A DNA stretch of 64,000 nt from positions 641,063 through 705,062 of the forward strand of contig JAHPZA010000006.1 of the NCBI GenBank assembly GCA_019058445.1. Direction: 5' to 3'. Below, in pieces: positions 52,840 through 62,846 of this stretch. Below the pieces are notes generated by a model. The model worked only from the letters and a program-made list of their open reading frames with translations, was not told the DNA's origin and did no database searches. This DNA is from Promethearchaeota archaeon. Lineage in GTDB: Archaea > Asgardarchaeota > Lokiarchaeia > Sigyniarchaeales > SOKP01. A program made the position numbers and the translations under genes. Positions within the stretch are counted from its first letter, which is position 1. Each line of letters begins with the position of its first letter.

Positions 52840-54174
52840 ATGGAATCAGAGGGAAAAGCTTCTACGGGAAAATTCATTACCTATGGAATGCCCCGATTCA
52901 GTGCTGGTATCGTATTAGATACGGTTGATTTCGGCATATTATTCCTATATATAGTTGTCTATGGGCTTCCTCCAATACTATCAGGTTTAGCATTAGCAAT
53001 TGGGAAATTAAGTATTGCACTAGGTCAATTTTCGATGGGCTGGTTATCAGATAGAACTAAAACCAAGTATGGTAGAAGAAAACCATTCATGTTCTTTTAT
53101 GCACCCCTGACGGCATTATCATTTATCTGTGCTCTATTACCGATGATCTTTATTCAAAATCCAAGTTCCATCATTTTATTCGTATGGATCTTAGTGTTTG
53201 ATGCAGTTTTTCAATGGTCCTATGGAGGACTTACTACGCCTTATCAATCTTGGGTATCTGAGCAATTTATTGTGCATGAACGCCCTAAAGCATCTGCTTT
53301 CCAAAATCTATTTAGTTTTATAGGAGCTGGAGTTGGAATCGTTTTTACCTTATTGGTATTTCCCCCGTTGATCGAGACTTTTCAAAAAACAAAAACCGTA
53401 GACCCTATTTTTGTAATTTTGGTATTTATTTTTGGATTTTTACTAGTATTACTATTCTATATCTGTGCTTTCGCATTTCCAGTTGAAAAAGTTGAGGCTG
53501 CTGAAATGAATTTCTCTGAAGATTTGAAAAAGGTGCTTAAAGATAAAAATTTCATGAGGGTATGCTGGCTACAGGGCATAGCATTTTTAGCTATTGGGAT
53601 GATAACACCATCTGTAATAGGTTTTGCTACAATCGTGTTAAAAATAGAGGGCACAACATTATATCTTACAGCGGTAATTCTTTTAGTGGGTATTATGGTC
53701 TTTCTTTTTATGTGGAAAAAATTAATAGATAAAAAGGGGAAAAAGCAAACCTTCTTAATCATAATTTTAACTGGAATTATTGTTTTACCCTTGACTTTAA
53801 TAGGACTAGTCCCAGGTGAAATTAACTTTTTAATCACTGTTGTTTGGGTATTGGCAATCGCAGCGTTTATGGGGGGTTGGTATTTATTTCCATACATCTG
53901 GTTAGCGGATTTAGCGGAAGATGCGCAAGTAAGATCTGGTGAGGGAAGAAAATCTGGATTATATGCGGGATTTCCACAAATTCTTCTTAATATATTTCAA
54001 GCTATTGCATTATTTATTACAGGATTTATTCTAAGCCTCCCAAATGTACCAGGCAAAGACTATTCTTGGGGTTATGTTTTATGGGGTGTGTGGTGTTCAG
54101 GAGTTCTGATTGTTACCTATTTATTCACTAAGAAATTAATTACTTTAGATTTTGATTGGGAAAAAGAGAGATAG
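52840..54174 (+). CDS. GPH-type MFS transporter (SLC45/sucrose-type)
   Basis: A 444-residue carrier of about twelve helices. The first loop carries LGQFSMGWLSDRTKTKYGRR followed by KPFMFFYAPL, the signature of sugar/cation GPH carriers and SLC45-like proteins. The mid-loop is charged, and VGIMVFLFMWKKLIDKKGKK repeats the loop motif in the second half. Sugar import is likely. It lies 150 bases downstream of pyruvate kinase. Confidence 0.88.
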   Translation: MESEGKASTGKFITYGMPRFSAGIVLDTVDFGILFLYIVVYGLPPILSGLALAIGKLSIALGQFSMGWLSDRTKTKYGRRKPFMFFYAPLTALSFICALLPMIFIQNPSSIILFVWILVFDAVFQWSYGGLTTPYQSWVSEQFIVHERPKASAFQNLFSFIGAGVGIVFTLLVFPPLIETFQKTKTVDPIFVILVFIFGFLLVLLFYICAFAFPVEKVEAAEMNFSEDLKKVLKDKNFMRVCWLQGIAFLAIGMITPSVIGFATIVLKIEGTTLYLTAVILLVGIMVFLFMWKKLIDKKGKKQTFLIIILTGIIVLPLTLIGLVPGEINFLITVVWVLAIAAFMGGWYLFPYIWLADLAEDAQVRSGEGRKSGLYAGFPQILLNIFQAIALFITGFILSLPNVPGKDYSWGYVLWGVWCSGVLIVTYLFTKKLITLDFDWEKER

Positions 54175-54311
54175 ACCAAATTTCAAATTATTAAATTTAT
54201 TTTTTTCTTTATTCTTAAGCTGGTATTTTTATTATCAATGTAAGAAAGTTGAAATTATAAATATTCAAAATGAACTAATTAAGAATAGCACCTTTTTAAA
54301 AATGTGATTGT

Positions 54312-55478
54312 ATGAGAAATGAAAAAGAGGAAGGATTAATCAAAGCTACTAACACTTTTGCTATAGAACTATATCATCAGCTAAGTAAACCTGAAGAAAA
54401 TCTATTTTTCTCACCCTTTAGTATTTTTACTGCGCTATCTATGGTTTATGCTGGTGCTCGGGGGTCCACAGCGAATCAAATGGAAAAAACTCTCCACATT
54501 CCATTAGAGCAGCATCATTTCCACAGGGCTCTTAAAAAACTCTTACGTATATTGGGTAGTGAAGAGACTAACAAGGATAATGAACTGAGTATAGCGAATT
54601 TATTGTGTGTTAAGGAAGGCTATGATCTTCTCGAAAAATTTTTATGGAGTATCGAAGATAATTATAATGCTCCGATATGGAAATTAAATTTCTCATTAGT
54701 TAGGGAATCTTCTGCAAAAATTAATAATTGGGTGGCTGAACAAACTAAAGGTAAAATCTCTAATATTATTGATTCGATTGATCCTGAGATGAGGCTTATT
54801 TTGATTAACGCAATCTATTTTAAAGGGATGTGGGAAAATACGTTTGATAAAAATTTTACAAAAGAGGAAAACTTCACACTTGCATCTGGTGAAAAAATAA
54901 TGGTTCCGATGATGCGCCAAACGAGGAATTTCACCTATTTAGATGATGATAAGTTCCAAATTCTTGAAATGCCATATAAGGGAACCCTTATCTCTGGTAC
55001 AACTAAACGGGTTAATATGGTTATTTTTCTACCGAAACAATTTAATAAACTTCCACTGATAGAATCCCAGCTTACTTTTGAAAAGATGGAAGTTTACGTT
55101 TCGGAGCTACGTGAGCAATATATGCAGAGAGTAAGGGTTTTTTTTCCTCGATTTACGATTCAAATAAGCTACAAACTTACAAAAGCTCTTTCGGATTTAG
55201 GACTTGCTCTTGTTTTCACTAAAAATGCAGATCTTTCAGCAATATCTAAAGAACCAGTGATCTTTATTTCTGATGTTATACATAAAGCTTTCGTGGAGGT
55301 AAATGAGAGAGGTACTGAGGCAGCAGCCGTAACAGCAATCAGTGTCGTGGGAGCCTCTATTGGCCCAAGAAAAGAGCCGCCCGTATTTCGCGCAGATCAT
55401 CCTTTCATATTTCTTATTCAAGATTCACAAACAAAAACAATCCTCTTTATCGGAAAAGTTATGAATCCTATAGAATAA
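54312..55478 (+). CDS. Serpin (serine protease inhibitor family)
   Basis: A 388-residue serpin. The N-terminal helix region has FAIELYHQLSKPEENLFFSP and FSIFTALSMVYAGARGSTAN. The shutter and breach elements appear as LILINAIYFKGMWENTFDK and HKAFVEVNERGTEAAAVTA. The reactive loop hinge GTEAAAVTA has the small residues needed for loop insertion, so an inhibitory mechanism is likely. By alignment to alpha-1-antitrypsin spacing, the P1-P1' pair would be Ala-Ser, pointing to an elastase- or subtilisin-like target. No signal peptide is seen, so it would act inside the cell. Confidence 0.93.
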   Translation: MRNEKEEGLIKATNTFAIELYHQLSKPEENLFFSPFSIFTALSMVYAGARGSTANQMEKTLHIPLEQHHFHRALKKLLRILGSEETNKDNELSIANLLCVKEGYDLLEKFLWSIEDNYNAPIWKLNFSLVRESSAKINNWVAEQTKGKISNIIDSIDPEMRLILINAIYFKGMWENTFDKNFTKEENFTLASGEKIMVPMMRQTRNFTYLDDDKFQILEMPYKGTLISGTTKRVNMVIFLPKQFNKLPLIESQLTFEKMEVYVSELREQYMQRVRVFFPRFTIQISYKLTKALSDLGLALVFTKNADLSAISKEPVIFISDVIHKAFVEVNERGTEAAAVTAISVVGASIGPRKEPPVFRADHPFIFLIQDSQTKTILFIGKVMNPIE

Positions 55479-55499
55479 GTTCTAAAAAAAAACAAAAAT

Positions 55500-55679
55500 T
55501 TAGGCCAGATCAATTGAAATTTCTATTAAATGATCCAACTTAATAACTTGATCACCAAACCGTACTAAATCTAACTTATCTTGCTTTTTTTTGAATAATC
55601 CTTTTTCAAATTCATTTAATGCGACAAGAAACGCACTGAGAGTTTCTTATGAATTATCCTTAATAATTTCCTCAAATAT
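55500..55679 (-). pseudogene. Gene remnant with in-frame stop
   Basis: On the minus strand the frame reads EEIIKDNS, then a TAA (55647-55649), then ETLSAFLVALNEFEKGLFKK and DKLDLVRFGDQVIKLDHLIE before the final stop. It resembles the end of a small alpha/beta domain but no start is present. It lies in the 500-base gap after the serpin. The rest of that gap (55680-55995) holds a perfect hairpin TTCAAGAT/ATCTTGAA near 55917-55938 and AT-rich sequence. Confidence 0.35.
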
Positions 55680-55995
55680 GTATTAGATTATAAGCTTACC
55701 GGACGGATATTCGTATAATATTAAATGATAGAGTATAGCTACCCATCTAATTATACTTGCATAATTTAATATTATTTGAAATTGATAGATCTTGAAAGTA
55801 AAAATGTGTAATATCGTCACGAAAGATCAGAAAATTCTTAGCTTTTTAATAAAAAAAATGATATTAGATTATCACCATACAGATCATTAAATTGTTAAAA
55901 GAATAGAATGAAACTCTTCAAGATCTAATTATCTTGAAAAATCACGGGGTTTAAGAGATTAAATTTGTAATTAAAGTTAAAATGTAATTGTTAGA

Positions 55996-56208
55996 ATGGA
56001 AAAGCTCGATAGTTTTCAAGTATACAGCCATAACCACAGTGTGAATGTTTTAGTGGATAAAATATGGGTAAAAAACGAGAGAGTATACTTCAGAGTTTTA
56101 GAGGAATTAGAAAATTCTCAAAATCATTTAAGAAAAGAGCAGAAACCGAATGTATATTCCATTCATGTAAATTCTATTTTTACGTTACGATGTAAATTAT
56201 ATTTTTAA
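55996..56208 (+). CDS. Unknown protein, 70 aa
   Basis: ATG-initiated 70-residue frame: MEKLDSFQVYSHNHSVNVLV, then DKIWVKNERVYFRVLEELEN and a basic end. The first half looks like a beta hairpin. No family recognised. It may be a real short gene or the start of a lost longer one. Confidence 0.4.
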   Translation: MEKLDSFQVYSHNHSVNVLVDKIWVKNERVYFRVLEELENSQNHLRKEQKPNVYSIHVNSIFTLRCKLYF

Positions 56209-56311
56209 ATTAAATTTTTATTAAATATTCTAAAATCTCAAATTTTATTAGATGATTATTATTACTTTAAAAATATTATCACAATTTTAAGTTCAAAAAA
56301 GGCATAAAACC

Positions 56312-57490
56312 TTGATTTTATCAAAAAAATCAATTATTTTTATCCTTATATCGGTATTAATTGCTAATACTACTGGAATGGGCGTATTTGCTTATGCTCC
56401 AAGATATTTATTAAATTTAGGAGTTGATATAATAGTTATTCAGCTTATTTTAACATTGTATATATTCACTACTTTAGCATTTCCTCCATTAATTGGGAAA
56501 TTATCTGATAAAATACAACATCGATCAATGCTTTTTAAACTTGGAGCTGTTGGAGTAAGCATTATCTTTTTTCTATTTACCACAGTCTTCAATTTAGTTC
56601 TTATAATCATTTTAATGATATTATACGGTTTTTTTGGTACGTTTGCTAGATTGAAATTTGTATTATATGCAGAGTTGGTAGAAAATGATCATCGTTTTAT
56701 CGCTTATTTTGCTGCCATAACCGCTTTAGGATGGTTTTTAGGGGCGTTCTTAACGGGTATTTTTGTTGATTTATTTGGAATTGGTCAGTATTTTCAATTA
56801 TTATTATCAGTTTCTTTAATAAACCTTGTTATCATCATGTTTATCAAGGAAAATAGAACATTAATCTTGGAACGCCATGAAAAAGAAGAAGTTAGAAATT
56901 TAGATGATATTATATTAAACAACCGGGATGATTCAAATCATATATCCCGATCCATTTATCCGAGCTTATTTTTTCGCAATTTTGGTGTGCGTCCAATATT
57001 AGTAATTCTTGCAATATTAATGTTTTTTCATATTTCCAGTGATACCCAAATAGGTTTTTTGATTGGAATCAATTTTTTAATTCAATTTTTTCTAAATATA
57101 TTATTAGCCCATGTCATAACCGAGAAGAATTTAAAATGGATTATGTTTATAGGTTATATCTTAAGTGCTTTTACTATTCTGGGTTGGATTTTAGCCACTG
57201 ATTTCTGGAGTTTTTTAATCTGTCAAATTCTTATTTCACTTTCTTTTGCTATGTTCATGACGGCAACTCAAATCTACGTTACTAGAAATACTACCCCCCA
57301 TAATAAGGGAAAATATGTCGGATATATGAATACTGGCACTCAATTAGGTTCCTTTTCTGGAGGGTTAATGTTTAGCCTATTACTCGTGCTATATTCTGGC
57401 AATTATTATCCTGCCATGTATTTTATGATTATTTTTCCCGCGATTTCAGCTTTCATCATTCTAATTAAGTTTGAAAGGGAAAATGAGTGA
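56312..57490 (+). CDS. MFS transporter
   Basis: A 392-residue carrier with about twelve helices, starting at TTG. The loop between helices 2 and 3 reads FPPLIGKLSDKIQHRSMLFK, which fits the G-x-x-x-D/K-x-x-x-R MFS motif A. The second half contains YVTRNTTPHNKGKYVGYMNT. Cargo unknown; the group resembles drug or sugar efflux/uptake MFS. Confidence 0.85.
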   Translation: MILSKKSIIFILISVLIANTTGMGVFAYAPRYLLNLGVDIIVIQLILTLYIFTTLAFPPLIGKLSDKIQHRSMLFKLGAVGVSIIFFLFTTVFNLVLIIILMILYGFFGTFARLKFVLYAELVENDHRFIAYFAAITALGWFLGAFLTGIFVDLFGIGQYFQLLLSVSLINLVIIMFIKENRTLILERHEKEEVRNLDDIILNNRDDSNHISRSIYPSLFFRNFGVRPILVILAILMFFHISSDTQIGFLIGINFLIQFFLNILLAHVITEKNLKWIMFIGYILSAFTILGWILATDFWSFLICQILISLSFAMFMTATQIYVTRNTTPHNKGKYVGYMNTGTQLGSFSGGLMFSLLLVLYSGNYYPAMYFMIIFPAISAFIILIKFERENE

Positions 57491-57552
57491 TGGCTTCTTT
57501 TCAAAAAGATAAAAAAATATATTAGAAATACTATTATCAAAAGAGTGGAGAA

Positions 57553-57696
57553 TTAAATCCAAACCTTAAAGTAATCCCTGAAAGCCTTTTCATACTCTTC
57601 AAGAAGAGGATTATCTATTTCTGCAAATCTTATCTCTCCATATTCAATTTCTCCATAAATTTCAGCAGATTTTATTTCTTTCTCTAAAATAGCCAT
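57553..57696 (-). CDS. 47-aa acidic small protein
   Basis: ATG 57696 to TAA encodes MAILEKEIKSAEIYGEIEYG followed by EIRFAEIDNPLLEEYEKAF and a short end. It is Glu/Lys-rich and looks like a helix-hairpin peptide. It lies in the 490-base gap between two transporter genes, on the opposite strand. No ribosome-binding site or family; the composition and regular repeats make it plausible. The rest of that gap is AT-rich DNA with the promoter of 57984. Confidence 0.45.
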   Translation of the reverse strand: MAILEKEIKSAEIYGEIEYGEIRFAEIDNPLLEEYEKAFRDYFKVWI

Positions 57697-57983
57697 TAAA
57701 ATATACCTACGAATAAAATTTATTATAATTTATCTGAAGTAAGATTTGTTATCCTTCGGAATTCTGTTATTTAAATCTCACTATATTTTATTTTAGCTCA
57801 CATCATCCATTATTTTTTTATAATCCTCTTATTCTACTACAACTTGTTCTCCCTCTGTCTCATTTGGAAGTAAGAAATTTCTTCATCTTATTGCATAAGC
57901 AACCTTTATATAGAAATCTGTTTAATTAAATTTTAAATAGAATTCTAATAAAAAATATTAAATTTTTAAATTGTGAATTTTCT

Positions 57984-59375
57984 ATGAGTGAAAATGAAAA
58001 AGAATTACTTGATGAGTCATATAAAGAACCTTCAGTACCTAGCATGATTTCCTACGGAACGGCTGGTTTTTGGAGTATGTTTGCGTATTCAGTTTTCGGA
58101 GCATATTTTTTCTTCTTTTATGAGATAGCAGTGGGTTTAGATACCATTCTCATAGCTTTAGCAATGATTATATTTACCTTATGGGATGCTGTAAATGATC
58201 CGCTTATTGGGTTTCTTACCGATCGTAAAACAAAGTTCACAAAAAAAGCAGGCAAGAGATTTCCATGGATTGTAATTGGCATTTTGCCAGCGAATTTTAT
58301 GTTTGCACTATTATTTATGCCACCAATGGGGGCTGCTCCAATTGTATTATTTTGGTGGATTATTATAACGACCTGCACATTTGATTCTTTAGTTACGCTC
58401 TGTATGGTTAATGTTTCTGCACTTTTTCCGGATAAATTTCGGACAGACAAAGCACGTAGGAAGGCTTCAGGATTGAGTGCAACATTCTCTATGCTTGCGT
58501 TACCCGCAAGTGCCATTATACCTCCATTAATTATTACATTCGAAGATCCAACAAGTTATATCCCCATGGCTTGGTTATGTGTTGGAATATTAGTGATTGT
58601 TGCGATATTATTCTTGCCCGGGATGATTGAGAATAAAGAGTTAAAGGAAAGATATTATGTTAGTGAAGAAATTCAAGAAGGCTTCTTAGACGCATTAAAA
58701 TCATCAATGAAACAAACGAGTTTTGTATATTATATCATCCTCTTCTTTGGATTTACAGTTGTTACTTCTTGTTTAACAGCTTCCATTCCGTACGTAGTAT
58801 TTATTGTAATACAAGGCTCTGAATTTTTTGCGATAATGTTATTTGCATTGTTTCTTAGTGGAACAATCATCTCAGTTCCTTTTTGGGTTTTTTTTGCTAA
58901 GAAAATGAAAAATAACAAAAAAACGGCTGTTATTGGAGGATTTACATGTGCAATTGTTACGTTTATAGTGACATTTTTTGTCGGCATTCTCGACTTGGTT
59001 TTTGTATTTATTTTAGGATTCGCCATGGGAAACCTCTGGGTTTTGATTCCGGTCTATTTTTCAGATGTACTCGATGAAAGAGTAGTATTAACACGTTCAG
59101 ATGTGAGAGGGACTACTGTAGGAGTTCAAAATTTCTTTACACGATTATCACGTGGCGCCCAAATTGCAATATTTGCTATAGTTCATATTCTAACCGGATT
59201 TGTTGAGGGTTCACAAACCCAGACAGAATTAGCTCAATTTGGAGTGTTACTTCATTTTACTGTAATTCCTGCCATAATACTTGCGATATGTACTCTAATC
59301 TATTGGAAAAAATTCCCGCTTACGCCGGAAGAAACAAACAAGATAAAAATAAAACTTAAAGAACTCGGTTTTTAA
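57984..59375 (+). CDS. GPH-family (MelB-like) sugar:cation symporter
   Basis: A 463-residue carrier of about twelve helices, a paralogue of 18692-20083. The signature FTLWDAVNDPLIGFLTDRKT carries the Asp residues for cation coupling, followed by KKAGKRFPWIVIG. The loop pattern SALFPDKFRTDKARRK is almost identical to the paralogue (SALLPDKFRTDKERKK). Sugar or related-substrate import is likely. Confidence 0.9.
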   Translation: MSENEKELLDESYKEPSVPSMISYGTAGFWSMFAYSVFGAYFFFFYEIAVGLDTILIALAMIIFTLWDAVNDPLIGFLTDRKTKFTKKAGKRFPWIVIGILPANFMFALLFMPPMGAAPIVLFWWIIITTCTFDSLVTLCMVNVSALFPDKFRTDKARRKASGLSATFSMLALPASAIIPPLIITFEDPTSYIPMAWLCVGILVIVAILFLPGMIENKELKERYYVSEEIQEGFLDALKSSMKQTSFVYYIILFFGFTVVTSCLTASIPYVVFIVIQGSEFFAIMLFALFLSGTIISVPFWVFFAKKMKNNKKTAVIGGFTCAIVTFIVTFFVGILDLVFVFILGFAMGNLWVLIPVYFSDVLDERVVLTRSDVRGTTVGVQNFFTRLSRGAQIAIFAIVHILTGFVEGSQTQTELAQFGVLLHFTVIPAIILAICTLIYWKKFPLTPEETNKIKIKLKELGF

Positions 59376-59486
59376 TTCAATTTTTACTTTCATTTTTTTT
59401 TTAAGTTTATTGAGGGCTTTATTATATAACAATAGATTTATTATTATTCTAATTTAAGTTAACCTAATAAATTAAGAATATGAAAA

Positions 59487-59790
59487 ATGGTTAATATATC
59501 TGAAAATAGTGATGTTTACTGAGAATTGCAAAAACATCTCGATATGCTTCCAATTGGATCTCCTGCCAGAGAATCAGCGGTGGAAATAAAGATATTGAAG
59601 AAAGTTTTTACACCAGAAGAAACTAAAGTCGCGACTAAGCTAAGGTTCACGTTCGAATCCCTAGATAATATTTATAAACGAGTTGATAGCAAGGAGATGT
59701 CAATAAACGATTTAGAAATAGTATTAGACAATTCTGATCATTGTTCCATCGTTTTGAAAATGGATATAGAAATCCCTTTCATGAGTATTC
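59487..59790 (+). pseudogene. Broken copy of the HTH-ferredoxin gene at 60780
   Basis: ATG 59487 opens MVNISENSDVY, then TGA (59520-59522) where the intact copy at 60780 has CGA. The frame continues ELQKHLDMLPIG and matches the intact gene for about 85 residues before diverging near 59740. The upstream flank is duplicated as well (GCTTTATTATATAACAATA near 59415 and 60700). It lacks the whole Cys-rich and ferredoxin part. Confidence 0.8.
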
Positions 59791-59875
59791 AATCTAAAAG
59801 TTCATTTAAAGCATTAATCACTTCATTTATCTATATAAAATTTTTTATATTTTCATTTTCTTAAATTTGTTTATT

Positions 59876-60460
59876 ATGGGATTGAAAATTTTAAAAAAAA
59901 GGAATTTTTTTAATAGAATAATCTTAAAACTCTGGTTGAAAGATGCTTATAGAAAGATTGAAAGATTTGAGAAATTTCTTAATAAAGAAGATAAAATTCT
60001 AGACATAGGTGGAGGTCTCGGAACTGTGTCTTACCTTTTAAAAAAAAGGGGATACGATTCAGAAGTTATAGATGTTCAAGATGTTTCTATTTTTAAAGAT
60101 ATTCACCCCTTAATATATGGCGGGACAAAACTTCCCTTTGATGATAATACTTATGATATAGCACTCATTCTCACAGTGTTACATCATACAAAATCCCCGG
60201 AAATAATTCTAAATGAAGCGAAAAGAGTTGCTAAAAGAATAATCATTATTGAAGATATCTACAATTCATTATTACATAAATACGTTTTATTCTTAATTGA
60301 TTCTTTTACTAACTTTCAATTTTTTAACCATCCTCATAGCAATAAAAACCATAATGGCTGGATTCAATTATTTAAGAACTTAAATATAGAAGTTATTGAA
60401 TACCGAATCATAAAAACAGCTCCATTTGTGCATCAAGTAACATACATTTTAAAAACCTAA
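59876..60460 (+). CDS. SAM-dependent methyltransferase
   Basis: A 194-residue protein (ATG 59876; frame open from TTG 59867). Motif I is ILDIGGGLGTVSYLLKKRG, the strand-2 end is VIDVQDVS, motif IV is YDIALILTVLHHTKSPEII and the following helix is NEAKRVAKR. Substrate unknown. It lies between the broken and intact HTH-ferredoxin genes, so it may have been caught inside a tandem duplication. Confidence 0.85.
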   Translation: MGLKILKKRNFFNRIILKLWLKDAYRKIERFEKFLNKEDKILDIGGGLGTVSYLLKKRGYDSEVIDVQDVSIFKDIHPLIYGGTKLPFDDNTYDIALILTVLHHTKSPEIILNEAKRVAKRIIIIEDIYNSLLHKYVLFLIDSFTNFQFFNHPHSNKNHNGWIQLFKNLNIEVIEYRIIKTAPFVHQVTYILKT

Positions 60461-60779
60461 TTCAAGTTCATTGAAAGCATTCAAACATATAAAATTTTAA
60501 ATCAAATCGATATATTGAATCTATAACTTAATTGGATAAAAGAATATACAATTCCATACAAGTTCATTTGTTATTAAGTATAATAATAATCACATTACAT
60601 AAAGAAAAAAATCTTAAAAAATCCATTTTAACCACAAGAGAATCAACCAACCAAATTTTTAATTAATTTTTTTCTTTATTTTTCTAAATTTATTAAGAGC
60701 TTTATTATATAACAATAAGATTTATAATTATTCTAAATCACCTTAACCCATTGAATTAAGAATATGAAATGTGTTTTAT
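60461..60779. promoter_or_regulatory. Upstream region of the HTH-ferredoxin gene, duplicated at 59385
   Basis: From about 60685 to 60765 the sequence repeats the flank of the broken copy (59400-59485), including GCTTTATTATATAACAATA with TATTATATAA as probable TATA box. The rest is AT-rich. No gene is seen. Confidence 0.55.
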
Positions 60780-61880
60780 ATGTCTGAAAATAGTGATATT
60801 TACCGAGAATTGCAAAAACATCTCGATACGCTTCCAATTGGATATCCTGCCACAGAATCAGGGGTGGAAATAAATTTATTGAAACAACTTTTTACACCAG
60901 AAGAAGCGAAAGCTGCAACTAAGTTAAACTTCTCCTTCGAATTACTGGAGGACATTTACGAGAGATTTGATAGCAAGGAGATGTCCATAAATGAGTTAGA
61001 GCAAATATTAAATAATGCAGTCTCCAAAGGCGCTGTCATCATCAAAAAAGAGGGTGATAAGAAATATTATGCTAATGCAATGTTTATGATTGGGATGTAT
61101 GACATTCAAACCCATCGAGGGAATGAAACTCTTGTTGATTTTTTACAAACCTCTTCTCAATATTTTAAAGAAGCTATGGATGCGGAAATGTTTTCCACAG
61201 GAATTAATCAATTTCGAATTGTACCAATAGAAACAAGTATAACTCCTGAACATCATATCACGTCTTATGACGATATTCGTCAAATTATTGAAAATACAGA
61301 AGGTCCAATTGTAGTGAACGATTGTGTGTGTCGAAATAAAAAGGATCTCTACGGAGAACCATGTAGCCATACTGATTTGCGTGAGACTTGTTTTGTGCTG
61401 CGTGATGTATTTGCTCAAATGTATATCGATAATGGATGGGGTAGACAAATAAGTAAAGAAGAAGCACTCGAAATTTTAAAGAAAACAGAAGAAGATGGAT
61501 TGGTGTACCAACCAGGTAACGCTCAGAGACCTGGATCTCTCTGTTGTTGTTGCGGATGTTGTTGCGGATATTTAGCTGATATGAAAGCATTACCTAAGCC
61601 AACAGATTTTCTCAAATCAAATTATTACGCTGAAATAGACTCTGATTCTTGTACAGGTTGCAGCACCTGTATAGATCGCTGCCAAATGGATGCATTGACT
61701 CTCGTGAATGATATCTCTACTGTAAATCTGGATAAGTGTATAGGATGCGGGGCATGTGTGCCAACCTGCCCTGTAGAGGCAATCATACTTCGCAAAAAAG
61801 AAAAAGAAACTACGCCTCCTGCCGATTGGGATGCATTGTACGAAAATATCTTAAATAAAAAGCAGGAACTTCGCTCATAA
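60780..61880 (+). CDS. HTH and ferredoxin-domain protein (paralogue of 16758)
   Basis: A 366-residue protein (ATG 60780; the open frame also includes GTG 60771). The N-terminus is a helical domain with FTPEEAKAATKLNFSFELLE. The middle has the Cys groups NDCVCRNKKDLYGEPCSH and ETCF, then CCCCGCCCGY, matching the unusual clusters of the paralogue. The end is a two-cluster ferredoxin: CTGCSTCIDRCQMDA and CIGCGACVPTCPVEA. A Gln replaces the usual Pro in the first motif (CQMDA). Role as in the paralogue: electron transfer or redox sensing. Confidence 0.88.
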   Translation: MSENSDIYRELQKHLDTLPIGYPATESGVEINLLKQLFTPEEAKAATKLNFSFELLEDIYERFDSKEMSINELEQILNNAVSKGAVIIKKEGDKKYYANAMFMIGMYDIQTHRGNETLVDFLQTSSQYFKEAMDAEMFSTGINQFRIVPIETSITPEHHITSYDDIRQIIENTEGPIVVNDCVCRNKKDLYGEPCSHTDLRETCFVLRDVFAQMYIDNGWGRQISKEEALEILKKTEEDGLVYQPGNAQRPGSLCCCCGCCCGYLADMKALPKPTDFLKSNYYAEIDSDSCTGCSTCIDRCQMDALTLVNDISTVNLDKCIGCGACVPTCPVEAIILRKKEKETTPPADWDALYENILNKKQELRS

Positions 61881-61983
61881 TAGCTATAAACTGCTGATAA
61901 AATCTTATTAAAGATGAATTAATCTTTAATTATGTCTTTTTTTTTGTTTAGAAATTATTTTCAAATGAGGTGAAACTCAAAAA

Positions 61984-62787
61984 GTGGCAGGCATTAAGGA
62001 AGAATGGTATAAAATTACGAAACTTAAGGATTATTTATATGTTTTACAAGAAAATATCTCCATTGTCCATCCCGTTTATACTAACGATCCTTTAAATCTC
62101 TACTTGATTTTAGGAGATCATACTGCTATTTTAATAGATACAGGATGTGGATTATCTCCTTTAAAGCCATTAGTTGAGAAATTAATCAGAGGAAGAGATT
62201 TGTTGATTTTTAACTCCCACACGCACTGGGATCACGTTTTTGGTAATGGACAATTCGAAGAAGTATATGTGCATGAAAATGAAGCATTTATGGTTTCTAG
62301 ACCTTACGACCTTTCATTCTCAAAAGAAATCTTCGGGAAATGCTATGCGAGTAGAAATTTTCTCATACCTCCCGCTAAAACTATCAAAACCCTAAAGGAT
62401 GGAGATTCCTTTGATTTAGGAAAGATAAAAGTTAAAGTTATACATGCACCAGGACATTCTCCGGGTTCAATTTGCTTACTAACAACTACAGGAGAACTTT
62501 TTATTGGAGATGTTTCTTATTATGGAGATATATTCTTACCCCGTAGAAGGTCCTTTCCTATAGTTCTCGAAAGCATTTCAAAGCTAATAAGATTATGCGA
62601 AATCAATGATAAAATTGAATTATATCCCTCCCATAAAAAAATACCTTGTGATAATACTCTTTTACTAGATCTTTATAATGGGATTAAAAATATTGAAAAT
62701 TTATGGGAAAACCGGAAAGAACATAATTTTTTTAATGCGTGGGTAATTGATGATGAGAAATTCAGGTATTATATTTCACGCTATTAA
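61984..62787 (+). CDS. Metallo-beta-lactamase-fold hydrolase
   Basis: A 267-residue protein. Metal motifs: FNSHTHWDHVFGN (HxHxDH), VKVIHAPGHSPGSICLL (third His), LFIGDVSYYG (Asp) and LYPSHKKIP (final His). It is a glyoxalase II / RNase Z-like superfamily hydrolase of unknown substrate. It begins at GTG with a GAGGTGA ribosome-binding site about 11 bases upstream. A stem-loop and T-run after the gene (62847-62880) would fit a terminator. Confidence 0.9.
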   Translation: MAGIKEEWYKITKLKDYLYVLQENISIVHPVYTNDPLNLYLILGDHTAILIDTGCGLSPLKPLVEKLIRGRDLLIFNSHTHWDHVFGNGQFEEVYVHENEAFMVSRPYDLSFSKEIFGKCYASRNFLIPPAKTIKTLKDGDSFDLGKIKVKVIHAPGHSPGSICLLTTTGELFIGDVSYYGDIFLPRRRSFPIVLESISKLIRLCEINDKIELYPSHKKIPCDNTLLLDLYNGIKNIENLWENRKEHNFFNAWVIDDEKFRYYISRY

Positions 62788-62846
62788 TCGTAAAAATGTT
62801 TTACTAACTCTAGATTTTTAAAAATATTTGAAATTTCATAATAATG

